Assembly: GCA_947465645.1 (NCBI GenBank)
Contig: CANIBQ010000017.1
Location: 1-64,000 of the forward strand
Length of the DNA: 64,000 bases
Reading direction: 5' to 3'
From: Acidobacteriota bacterium
GTDB lineage: Bacteria; Acidobacteriota; Vicinamibacteria; Vicinamibacterales; UBA2999
The notes below the pieces were generated by a model. That model saw nothing but the letters and a program-made list of their open reading frames with translations. It was not told where the DNA came from and did not search any database. The translations under genes and the position numbers were made by a program. Below, one piece after another: positions 15,933 through 23,939 of this stretch; within the stretch, counting starts at the first letter, position 1, and every line of letters begins with the position of its first letter.

Positions 15933-18900
15933 ATGACGCGATTCCTGATGGTGTTCGGTACGGCCTCACTCGGTCTCTTATTGACGGCTTCGGCGTTCGC
16001 GCAGATTTCAACCGCGCAGCTTGCGGGCAAGGTGACCGACAACAGCGGCGCGGTGCTGCCAGGCGTCACCGTCACCATGACCCAGGCTGACACCGGCGCC
16101 GCCCGCAGCGTCGTCACCGACGCCGAGGGTGCGTATCTGGTCTCGAACCTGTCGCCGGGGCCGTATCGACTCGAGGTGACCCTCCAGGGGTTCAAGACCT
16201 ACGTCCAGACGGGAATTGTGCTCCAGGTCGCGGCGACCCCCACCATCAACGTCGCGCTGGATCTCGGAGGCCTGGAAGAAACGGTCACCGTTGAAGCCGC
16301 GGCGCCGCTGGTCGACGTCAAGAGCGCGGGCGTCAGCGAAGTCGTGGCAGCCGAACGCATCGTGGAGCTTCCGCTCCAGGGAAGACAAGTGACCGCGCTC
16401 CTCGTGCTCGCTGGCGCCGCCGTCAACACGGGCAGCCCAAACAGCCGCAGCTTCGGGGGCGCTGTCAACGTCGCCGTGGCTGGCGGACTGCCTTTCGGCG
16501 TGGCGTATCTGCTCGACGGTGCGATGCACAACGACTCGCAGAACAACGCGAACCTGCCGCTGCCGTTTCCCGATGCCCTGCAGGAGTTCCGTGTCGCCAC
16601 CACCGGTCTCACGGCTCAGAACGGGATGCATTCGGGCGCGTCGGTCAATGCCATCACCAAGTCCGGAACGAACCGCTTTTCGGGCGTCCTGTTCGAGTTC
16701 AACCGCGACGCCCGCTTCAACGCGAAGGACCCGTTTGCTCGCATCGTGAACGGCGAACGCGCGAATGACGGTCTGAGCCGCAATCAGTTCGGCGGGACGG
16801 CCGGTGGCCCGCTGCGGAGAGACAAGCTCTTCTTCTTTGGCGCCTATCAGGGGACCATCACGAATCAAACCCCGGCGGACAACATCTCGTTCGTGCCCAC
16901 CCCAGAGATGCTGCGCGGAGACTTCAGGACCTACGCCTCGGCGGCGTGCCAGGGCGGCACGGCGGTGCAGTTGCGGGCGCCCTTCGTAGGCAACCAGGTC
17001 GATCCGTCCCGCCTCAGCCCTGCGGCGCTGAAGCTCGTCTCGTACCTACCGGCCGCCGAGAGCCCGTGCGGTGAGATCTCGTTTGCCCAGCCGGCCGACG
17101 GCAAGTCCGGCCAGTCCGTCGCGCGCCTGGACTACCAGATCACCGGAAATCACTCCATGTTCGGCCGGTACATGGCGACCTTCGACAAGGCGCCGTCGCC
17201 CTACGGGGTGTCCGACAACATCCTGACGCTCGCGGCGGCGGCAGGCATCGACAACCTCGCGCAATCGGCGACGTGGGGCGACACGATGGTCGTCGGGTCC
17301 AACTTGGTGAACTCGCTCCGCCTGGCGTTCAACCGCACATCCATCAACCGCGGGAACCCGGCCTACTTCGACCCGCTCGATCTGGGTGTGAAGAACTTCC
17401 ACACCTATCGCGATGGCGAGATGGTGGTGAATGTCACCGGAGGATTCATGGTCTCGGCGGGCACATCGACCACCGGCGTCTTCGGGACCAATTCCTTCCA
17501 GGCGGCTGACGATCTGAGCCTGGTGCGCGGACGCCATCAGCTTGGAGTCGGCCTGAATGTCGCCTACTGGAAGTCAAACCAGACGTCGCACGCACGGTCG
17601 GGAGGCAATTGGCTGTTCAACGGGCAAACGACCGGCCGCGGACTCGCTGACCTGATGATCGGGGCGGTGGGGAGCGTCGAGCACGGCGTGCCGAACCTGC
17701 TCATCATGGACATGGTGTACGCAGGGCTGTACGCGCAGGACGCCTGGAGGATGAGCGATCGGGTGACGCTCAACTACGGTGTGCGCTGGGAGCCGTTCCT
17801 CGGCCAGCAGATGCTCTATGGCGGCGCCACGAATTTCAACCACGACAACTTCGCGAATGGCGTCAGGAGCGAGGTGTTCCTCAATGCGCCCGCGGGGCTC
17901 CTCTATCCCGGCGACGCAGGCTTCCCGGGCGGCAAGAGCGGCTACAACAAGCGGTGGCTCGACTTCTCGCCGCGCGCCGGGATTGCGTGGGACGTCAGGG
18001 GCGATGGCCGGCTGGCGTTCCGATCGTCGTACGGCTTGACCTACGACTTCCCGAGCGGCGACTACATGAACATCAATGCGTCGGCGCCGCCATGGGGCAA
18101 CCGGTCGCTGGTCACCACGACGAGCTTCGACGACCCGTACTCCGTCGTTCCTGGCGGAAACCCGCACCCGATTGCCACGAACGCGAACACGGTGTTCCCG
18201 ACCTTCGGCGCCTTCGGCGTGATGGATCCGAACATCGAGCCGCCGCGCGTCCAGTCCTGGAACATCACGCTCGAGAAGCAGCTCTGGGAGGACTGGTCTG
18301 TCACGGCCAACTACCTCGGCCGGTACTCAGATCACCTCTGGGGGCAGGTGGCCCTCAACCCGGGTGTATTCAGGGGGTTGAATCCCTGCGTGATCAACGG
18401 AGTTTCCTACACAGTTTGCAGCACCAACGCCAACCTCAACCAGCGTCGCGCGCTCTTCCTCGAGAATCCGGCGCGAGCGAGCGCGTATGGCTTCGTCGAT
18501 CAGCACAACGCCGTCGGCTGGCAGGCGTATCAGGGGATGAGACTGACGCTGACCCGTCGTGCCACCGACAGCGGCGTGAGCATCAGCGGCAACTACACGG
18601 TGTCGAAGTGCGAGGGCACCACGACGCCCGGGAGCTTCGCCCAGATCGCCAACGGCTATACGAACCCCGCCGATCCCGAGATGGACAAGGGGCATTGCGA
18701 TCAGGACCGGACGCATCTGGTGAACGGGACGGTGGGGTACCTGGTGCCCGAATTCAGCAACACCGCCCTGAGAGTGGTGGCCTCGAACTGGCGGGTGTCT
18801 GGCATTCTCGCCATGCAGTCCGGCCAGTGGCTCAACATCACCACGGGCCTCGACAACGCGCTGAACGGCCAGATCGACCAGCGGCCGAACCAGGTGTCTG

Positions 18901-19244
18901 ACGACGTGTACGGCGCGAAGACGGTGAACAGCTTCCTGAACAGGGCGGCCTTTGCCCAGCCGGCGCCAGGTACGTTCGGCGACATGCCGTACCGCGCGAT
19001 CGAAGGGCCTGGATATTGGGCGATCAACGTCGCGCTGTCTCGAATCATCCGTCTCGGCGAGACCAGCAACCTGGAACTGCGGCTCGAGTCGTTCAACATC
19101 ACCAACCACTTCAACTGGGGCGTTCCCACTACGGCGGCGACCCTGAGGAACTTCACGAGTCTGAGTAGTGCACAGTTTGGCCGGATCACCACCAACGGCG
19201 GCACGCCGCGCATCATGCAGTTCGGGATCAAGTACAACTTCTAG
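15933..19244 (+). CDS. TonB-dependent receptor, Oar-like, with carboxypeptidase-regulatory-like N-domain
   Basis: 1103 aa, the longest receptor here. Signal peptide to about residue 24 (SAFAQIS), regulatory-like domain (about 25-105; SGAVLPGVTVTM, GAYLVSNLSPGPYRLEV), plug with INVALDLGGLEETVTV and VNAITKSGTNRFSG, then a barrel ending MQFGIKYNF. It belongs to a different subgroup from the 676/41711 pair: the plug has the LLDGAMHNDSQ loop and a VESFNITNHFNWG-like C-terminal region. A Shine-Dalgarno (GGAGAGGA) and a near-consensus promoter lie upstream. It is divergent from the DUF6152/cytochrome operon. Outer-membrane import is expected; the substrate is unknown. Confidence 0.9.
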   Translation: MTRFLMVFGTASLGLLLTASAFAQISTAQLAGKVTDNSGAVLPGVTVTMTQADTGAARSVVTDAEGAYLVSNLSPGPYRLEVTLQGFKTYVQTGIVLQVAATPTINVALDLGGLEETVTVEAAAPLVDVKSAGVSEVVAAERIVELPLQGRQVTALLVLAGAAVNTGSPNSRSFGGAVNVAVAGGLPFGVAYLLDGAMHNDSQNNANLPLPFPDALQEFRVATTGLTAQNGMHSGASVNAITKSGTNRFSGVLFEFNRDARFNAKDPFARIVNGERANDGLSRNQFGGTAGGPLRRDKLFFFGAYQGTITNQTPADNISFVPTPEMLRGDFRTYASAACQGGTAVQLRAPFVGNQVDPSRLSPAALKLVSYLPAAESPCGEISFAQPADGKSGQSVARLDYQITGNHSMFGRYMATFDKAPSPYGVSDNILTLAAAAGIDNLAQSATWGDTMVVGSNLVNSLRLAFNRTSINRGNPAYFDPLDLGVKNFHTYRDGEMVVNVTGGFMVSAGTSTTGVFGTNSFQAADDLSLVRGRHQLGVGLNVAYWKSNQTSHARSGGNWLFNGQTTGRGLADLMIGAVGSVEHGVPNLLIMDMVYAGLYAQDAWRMSDRVTLNYGVRWEPFLGQQMLYGGATNFNHDNFANGVRSEVFLNAPAGLLYPGDAGFPGGKSGYNKRWLDFSPRAGIAWDVRGDGRLAFRSSYGLTYDFPSGDYMNINASAPPWGNRSLVTTTSFDDPYSVVPGGNPHPIATNANTVFPTFGAFGVMDPNIEPPRVQSWNITLEKQLWEDWSVTANYLGRYSDHLWGQVALNPGVFRGLNPCVINGVSYTVCSTNANLNQRRALFLENPARASAYGFVDQHNAVGWQAYQGMRLTLTRRATDSGVSISGNYTVSKCEGTTTPGSFAQIANGYTNPADPEMDKGHCDQDRTHLVNGTVGYLVPEFSNTALRVVASNWRVSGILAMQSGQWLNITTGLDNALNGQIDQRPNQVSDDVYGAKTVNSFLNRAAFAQPAPGTFGDMPYRAIEGPGYWAINVALSRIIRLGETSNLELRLESFNITNHFNWGVPTTAATLRNFTSLSSAQFGRITTNGGTPRIMQFGIKYNF

Positions 19245-19289
19245 GCTCTGGGCTTTGGGCTTCAGACTCTAGACGGTTCGTCGTCTTTC

Positions 19290-19320
19290 GTAGGCCGGGT
19301 CCTTTCGGACCCGGCTTTTT
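19290..19320 (+). terminator. GTAG-headed hairpin with T-run, copy of the 12006 element
   Basis: GTAG (19290-19293), a perfect 9-bp stem (19294-19302 with 19307-19315) and a following run of Ts, 46 bp after the receptor stop. The core is identical to 12006-12031 and the preceding 45 bp are similar too. It lies between convergent genes and may terminate both. Confidence 0.65.
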
Positions 19321-19330
19321 CGTGTACGGG

Positions 19331-20713
19331 CTAGAACGTGTAGTTGAGGATCCAGACCAGGAACAGCACCACCGGCACGTGCACGACGAACTGGAGCATC
19401 GAGTAGCCGACGATGTCGCGGGGCTTGAGGCCGAGGATGCCGATCAGGGGGAGCATCCAGAAGGGGTGGATCATGTTGGCGAGCGCTTCGGTGGCGTTGT
19501 AGGTCTGGACGATCCATCCGAGGTGCACGTCGAGCTCTTTCGCGGCTTGGAGGAGGTACGGCGCCTCGACGAGCCACTTCGCGCCCGCGGAGGGAATGAA
19601 GATGCCAAGAACGGCCGAGTAGATGCCGACCAGCACCGGGAACGTATGCTCGTTCGAGATGGCGACGAAGAAATGCGCCATCCGCGTCGCCAGTTCCGAC
19701 TCGGTCATCATCCGCACGATGCCCGCATAGATCGGGTACTGCAGGATGACGCCCGCCACGCCGGGAATGCCGGCGGCCACGGCCTGGACGAACGAGCGCG
19801 GGGTCCAGTGCAGCAGGAGGCCGGCGATCAGGAACGTGAACACGTAGTGATTGAGATCGAGCAGGATGCCCCACCCGTTGGCGCTCACCTCGGCGACGAG
19901 GTAGGCACCGCCAAGCGCCGAGATCATCAGGGTGAGCAGCGGACTGTTCTCGAGCCACTCCCCCGGCCGGATTCTGCCCACCTTTTCCACCGGGCGCGGC
20001 TCGAGGTCGACGCCGAGGTCGGCCGCCGGACGCGAATGCTCGGGGGACGGCGCCGAGTAGTAGGCAATCGCCAGCGACATCAGGACGATCACCACCGCCA
20101 TCAGGCCGCTTTGCCACAACCCGATCGTCTGGCTGAGGGGGATGATGCCGCTGATCCTCTCGACCGAATCGGGGAGCGACGCCGGCGCCGCCATGATCAA
20201 GGCCGCCGAAGAGGACAGCCCGAGCGCCCAGATGCTGCCGATGCCGAGGAACGCAGCGGCGCCGAGCGCGCGGTAGTCGACCCGCGGCACGCGGCGCGCG
20301 ACCTCGCGGGCCAGGAGCGCGCTGAAGATCAACGTAAAGCTCCACGAGATGAGCGACGAGAGCATCGAGAACAGCGCCACGAAGACGATCGCGCTCCCGC
20401 CGCTCCGCGGCATCGACGCCAGCTTCTCGATCAACCTGAAGACGGGCGGCGCCACCGCCACCGCGTACCCGGTGATGATGATCAGCGACATCTGCAGCGT
20501 GAAGGCGGTGAGGTCCCAGTAGCCGGCGCCAAACCATTGTGCCGTCTGAATGGGCGAGCTGCCGACGCTCACCGCGGCGACAAATACGATCGCCACGGCG
20601 ACCAGTGCCAGAGAGAATGCGTCGGGAAACCACTCCTCGAAGAAATCAGACAGCCTCAGGCCGAGGGCGGCGAGAAAAGTTTGGGAGACGCGCGGGGCGT
20701 GAACCTCGGACAT
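19331..20713 (-). CDS. AtoE-type short-chain fatty acid transporter
   Basis: 460 aa integral membrane protein with about 12 hydrophobic segments. LSDFFEEWFPDAFSLALVAV, QMSLIIITGYAVA, ISWSFTLIFSALLAREVARR, ALGLSSSAALIMAAP and the C-terminal FWMLPLIGILGLKPRDIVGY match the AtoE/short-chain fatty acid transporter family (uptake of butyrate, acetoacetate and similar acids). No clear Shine-Dalgarno precedes the ATG at 20711-20713. It is divergent from the beta-hydroxyacid dehydrogenase and 2-oxoacid dehydrogenase operon, which fits import of a small organic acid that the operon oxidises (inference). Confidence 0.85.
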   Translation of the reverse strand: MSEVHAPRVSQTFLAALGLRLSDFFEEWFPDAFSLALVAVAIVFVAAVSVGSSPIQTAQWFGAGYWDLTAFTLQMSLIIITGYAVAVAPPVFRLIEKLASMPRSGGSAIVFVALFSMLSSLISWSFTLIFSALLAREVARRVPRVDYRALGAAAFLGIGSIWALGLSSSAALIMAAPASLPDSVERISGIIPLSQTIGLWQSGLMAVVIVLMSLAIAYYSAPSPEHSRPAADLGVDLEPRPVEKVGRIRPGEWLENSPLLTLMISALGGAYLVAEVSANGWGILLDLNHYVFTFLIAGLLLHWTPRSFVQAVAAGIPGVAGVILQYPIYAGIVRMMTESELATRMAHFFVAISNEHTFPVLVGIYSAVLGIFIPSAGAKWLVEAPYLLQAAKELDVHLGWIVQTYNATEALANMIHPFWMLPLIGILGLKPRDIVGYSMLQFVVHVPVVLFLVWILNYTF

Positions 20714-20871
20714 TCGGCGGGCAATATATCAGATGGGGTATAAGAGTTAGATAGCGTCGCTCGGATACGTCGGCCTCGGCCGGCGACGGGCGGTCTCAAC
20801 GGTATACTGGCGGGTCTGTTTCAGGTAATCCGTCGGTCGGTTGTAACGGTTCATCACCACTCAGGACACGA

Positions 20872-21753
20872 ATGGCAAATCTCGGGTTTGTAGGGCTTGG
20901 GGCCATGGGCGGCCGCATTGCGAAGCGGTTGCTTGCCAAGGGGCACAGCGTCACCGGGTACGACCTGTTTCCCACAAAGGCGCAGGAACTGGTCGGGGAC
21001 GGCCTGACACCGGCGGGTTCGCCCCGCGCGGTGGCCACCGCGGCCGACATCACCTTCGTCATGGTGACCAACACGGCGGCCCTTGAAGGCGCCAGTTCGG
21101 GGCCGGACGGGCTGTTGGCCGGGTTGAGCAAGGGAAAGATTCTCGTCGACATGAGCACCGTGGGGCCGGCGGTCAGTCGCGCGCTCGCGGCCAAAGTGCG
21201 GGAGTGCGGCGCCGACATGCTGGAGGCGCCCGTGTCGGGCAGCGTCTCGCTGGTCGAACAAGGCAAGTTGTCTGTGATGGTGGGAGGCCCCCGTGCCACC
21301 TTTGACCGTGTCAAGCCCCTGCTCGAAGACATCGGCCAGAAGGTCACCTACATCGGCGAGAACGGCCTCGCGTTGTCGCTGAAACTCGCGACCAACGTCA
21401 GTATCGCCGTGCAGATGCTGGCATTCGCCGAGAGTGTCGTGCTCGCCGAGAAGGCCGGAGTGCCCCGCGAAACGATCATCGATGTTCTGACCAACAGTGC
21501 CATTGCCTCCCCGCTCGTTCAATACAAAGGGCCGTGCATCCTCAACATGCCGGAGCAGGCGCAGTTCAACACGAACATGATGCAGAAGGACATGACGCTC
21601 GCCCTCGAGATGGCGCGTGAGCTGCAGGTGGCGATGCCGACCGGGTCCGTCGTCAACGAGTTGCTGTCCTCGGCGCGGGCCCAGGGGTTCGGCGAGCAGG
21701 ATTTCGCCATCCTGTACAAGGTGCTCGGGCAGATGTCAGGACTCGCGAAATGA
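20872..21753 (+). CDS. Beta-hydroxyacid dehydrogenase (3-hydroxyisobutyrate dehydrogenase family)
   Basis: 293 aa, the usual length for the family. An N-terminal Rossmann motif FVGLGAMGGRIAKRL is followed by MSTVGPAVSRALA (the substrate-loop position of the family) and EAPVSGSVS. The catalytic Lys lies in SLKLATN, with the family's Asn four residues on. Such enzymes oxidise beta-hydroxyacids or reduce semialdehydes (3-hydroxyisobutyrate, tartronate, succinic semialdehyde) with NAD(P). First gene of the plus-strand operon; its TGA overlaps the ATG of a 29-codon ORF that leads into the E1 alpha gene. Substrate not assignable. Confidence 0.85.
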   Translation: MANLGFVGLGAMGGRIAKRLLAKGHSVTGYDLFPTKAQELVGDGLTPAGSPRAVATAADITFVMVTNTAALEGASSGPDGLLAGLSKGKILVDMSTVGPAVSRALAAKVRECGADMLEAPVSGSVSLVEQGKLSVMVGGPRATFDRVKPLLEDIGQKVTYIGENGLALSLKLATNVSIAVQMLAFAESVVLAEKAGVPRETIIDVLTNSAIASPLVQYKGPCILNMPEQAQFNTNMMQKDMTLALEMARELQVAMPTGSVVNELLSSARAQGFGEQDFAILYKVLGQMSGLAK

Positions 21754-21839
21754 CCTGCGATAAGATCGACGGGCTCGCCGAGAAGGATGTTGCCGCCGTG
21801 TTTCACCTGCTCGCCCAACTCTCTGGAGTATCCGCATGA
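21750..21839 (+). CDS. 29-codon ORF coupled at both ends (ATGA/ATGA)
   Basis: The ATG at 21750-21752 overlaps the TGA of the dehydrogenase gene, and its own TGA (21837-21839) overlaps the ATG of the E1 alpha gene (21836). The peptide begins MTCDKIDGLAEKDVAAV and ends LLAQLSGVSA, and could form an amphipathic helix. It fills the gap exactly and would keep ribosomes moving from one enzyme gene to the next. It may be a real micro-protein or only a translational coupler; no family is recognised. Confidence 0.45.
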   Translation: MTCDKIDGLAEKDVAAVFHLLAQLSGVSA

Positions 21840-22855
21840 GTACGATTGCGCCGGGTCAGCCTGCCGCGCCGAAGCCAACAGGCGACGGCGGTAACCCGCC
21901 GAAGGAAATGCTGATTGACATGTACCGGCAGATGGTGGCCATCCGCCTGTTCGAAGAACGCGTCAACGACCTCTACACCCGGGCGCTGATGCCGGGCCTC
22001 GCCCACTTATATAGCGGGGAAGAAGCGATTGCCGTCGGCATCTGCGAAGCCCTCACAAGGGACGACTACATCACCAGCACGCACCGTGGACACGGCCATT
22101 GCCTGGCCAAGGGCGCGTCGCCAAAGCTGATGTTCGCCGAGTTGCTCGGCAAGGAAGCCGGCTACTGCAAGGGCAAGGGCGGCTCGATGCACATCGCCGA
22201 TCCCGCCACCGGCAATCTCGGCGCCAACGCGATCGTCGGCGGCAGCGCCGGCATCGCCACCGGTGCGGCGTTTTCGGCCAAGTACCTCCGCAACAACCGC
22301 GTCGCCGTCTGCTTTTTCGGCGAGGGTGCGCTCGGCCAGGGCCTGCTCTACGAGGAGATGAACCTCGCGCAGTTGTGGAAGCTGCCGGTGATCTTCGCGT
22401 GCGAAAACAACATGTACAACGAGTACACGCATTTCTCCGAGACGACGGCCGGAAGCATTCTCGGACGGCCGGCGGCGTTCGGGATCGCGAACGAAGAGGT
22501 CGACGGCCAGGACGTACGGGCGGTGTATGCCGCCGCGTCGAAGTACGTCGAGCGGGCGCGGGGAGGTGAAGGGCCGGCGTTCCTGCTGCTCAACACCTAC
22601 CGTTACCACGGCCACCACGTCGGCGACATCGCGCGGGCGTACTATCGGCCCAAGACGGAAGAGCAGCACTGGACGTCGACGCGCGATCCGATTGCGCTCT
22701 TCACCACGTGGCTGCTCGAACAGAACATCGCCGACGAATCGACCCTCAAGCGCATCCAGGACGAGTTGACGTCCGAGATGGACGCCGCGGTCGACTTCGC
22801 GGTCAACTCACCCTATCCCGATCCAGACAAGGTGGACCAGGACATCTATGCCTGA
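21836..22855 (+). CDS. 2-oxoacid (pyruvate/acetoin) dehydrogenase E1 component, alpha subunit
   Basis: 339 aa. The thiamine diphosphate motif runs from GEG (162-164) to NN (191-192), with HRGHGH (83-88) and GKGGSMHI (113-120) as in PdhA/AcoA. The alpha subunit decarboxylates the 2-oxoacid on ThDP. The N-terminal 20 residues are Pro/Gly-rich and probably disordered. The gene overlaps the preceding 29-codon ORF by 4 bp and the beta subunit gene by 8 bp. The set E1 alpha, E1 beta and E2 is present but no E3 is in the window, so the complex would use a lipoamide dehydrogenase encoded elsewhere. Whether pyruvate, acetoin or a branched substrate is used is open. Confidence 0.9.
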   Translation: MSTIAPGQPAAPKPTGDGGNPPKEMLIDMYRQMVAIRLFEERVNDLYTRALMPGLAHLYSGEEAIAVGICEALTRDDYITSTHRGHGHCLAKGASPKLMFAELLGKEAGYCKGKGGSMHIADPATGNLGANAIVGGSAGIATGAAFSAKYLRNNRVAVCFFGEGALGQGLLYEEMNLAQLWKLPVIFACENNMYNEYTHFSETTAGSILGRPAAFGIANEEVDGQDVRAVYAAASKYVERARGGEGPAFLLLNTYRYHGHHVGDIARAYYRPKTEEQHWTSTRDPIALFTTWLLEQNIADESTLKRIQDELTSEMDAAVDFAVNSPYPDPDKVDQDIYA

Positions 22856-23849
22856 GACAGCAACATCCGTTCGCGAAATCAGCTTCGGCGAAGCCATCCG
22901 CGAGGCGCTCGCCGAAGAGATGCGCCGCGACAAGAATATCGTCCTGATGGGCGAAGACGTGGCCGAAGCCGGTACCACGTTCAAGGTTCTCAAAGGGCTC
23001 TGCGAGGAGTTCGGCACCGACCGCATCATCGATACACCGATCTCCGAGCCCGGTTTCGCCGGCCTGGGCGTCGGCGCGGCGATGACAGGGCTTCGGCCGG
23101 TGGTCGACCTCATGTTCGGCGACTTCCTCACGCTGGTGATGGATCAGCTCGTCAACCAGGCTGCCAAGATCCACTACATGTCAGGCGGCAAGTGGAAGGT
23201 GCCGATGGTGCTGCGGCTGACGATGGGCGCCTCGCGCCGCTCGGCGGCGCAGCATTCGCAGTCGCTGCATGCCTGGCCGAGCCACGTCCCGGGTCTCAAG
23301 GTGGTCATTCCGTCCACCCCGTACGACGCCAAGGGCCTGATGAAGACGGCCATCCGCGATGACAACCCGGTGTGCTTCTTCGAGGACAAGATCAGCTACA
23401 CCAAGGTGAAGGGCCCGGTGCCGACCGAGGACTACGCGATCCCGTTTGGCGTCGCCGACATCAAGCGCGAAGGTTCCGACATTACGCTCGTCGGCACCAG
23501 CAGCATGGTGCAGGTCGCCCTCGGAGCAGCCAGCATGCTCGAAGAAGTCGGCATCAGCGCCGAGGTCGTGGATCCGCGCACGCTGTGGCCGCTCGACGAG
23601 AAGACGCTGATCGACTCCGCGAAGAAGACGTCGCGGGCGATGGTCATCGACGAGGGCTACTTCCGCTACGGCGTCACCGGCGAAATCGCGTCGGTGATCC
23701 AGGAAGGCGCCTTCTACGACCTTGACGGCCCTGTGCGCCGCGTCGGCGCGATGCACGTGCCCATTCCCTTTTCACCGTCACTCGAAGATGTGACCGTGCC
23801 CACCGAACGCGACGTGTTCGATCTCGCACGCAAGATGTGCAATAGGTAA
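22848..23849 (+). CDS. 2-oxoacid (pyruvate/acetoin) dehydrogenase E1 component, beta subunit
   Basis: 333 aa, normal for PdhB/AcoB. Motifs: FGEAIREALAEEM, VLMGEDVAEAGTTFK, DTPISEPGFAGLGVGAAM, LMFGDFLTLVMDQLVNQAAK and VVDPRTLWPLDEKTL with AMVIDEGY near the end; these cover the ThDP pyrophosphate/E1 alpha contact region and the transketolase C-domain. The start codon overlaps the alpha gene by 8 bp, so the two are made together. Downstream, a 75-bp perfect inverted repeat separates it from the M24-fold gene, which could attenuate transcription or protect the upstream message. Confidence 0.92.
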   Translation: MPETATSVREISFGEAIREALAEEMRRDKNIVLMGEDVAEAGTTFKVLKGLCEEFGTDRIIDTPISEPGFAGLGVGAAMTGLRPVVDLMFGDFLTLVMDQLVNQAAKIHYMSGGKWKVPMVLRLTMGASRRSAAQHSQSLHAWPSHVPGLKVVIPSTPYDAKGLMKTAIRDDNPVCFFEDKISYTKVKGPVPTEDYAIPFGVADIKREGSDITLVGTSSMVQVALGAASMLEEVGISAEVVDPRTLWPLDEKTLIDSAKKTSRAMVIDEGYFRYGVTGEIASVIQEGAFYDLDGPVRRVGAMHVPIPFSPSLEDVTVPTERDVFDLARKMCNR

Positions 23850-23850
23850 A

Positions 23851-23925
23851 GGGGTCGGGGGTCATTTTTCGAGGACACTCGCTCGTCGCAGTCGCGAGTG
23901 TCCTCGAAAAATGACCCCCGACCCC
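23851..23925. repeat. Perfect 32-bp inverted repeat between E1 beta and the M24 gene
   Basis: Arms 23851-23882 and 23894-23925 are exact reverse complements with an 11-nt loop. Each arm contains GGGGTCGGGGGTCATTTTT read inward. The stem starts 1 bp after the E1 beta stop and ends 14 bp before the next ATG, so the RNA would fold very stably. The GTCATTTTTC part resembles a sequence I remember as dispersed in many genomes, so it may be an inserted repeat. Confidence 0.8.
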
Positions 23926-23939
23926 ATTTAGGAGAACCA

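Noticed and set aside
19322..20743. 473-codon plus-strand ORF opposite the AtoE transporter
   Set aside because: Composition (long Arg/His/Asp/Glu strings) is that of the complement of a membrane protein gene; the minus strand gives a clean transporter.
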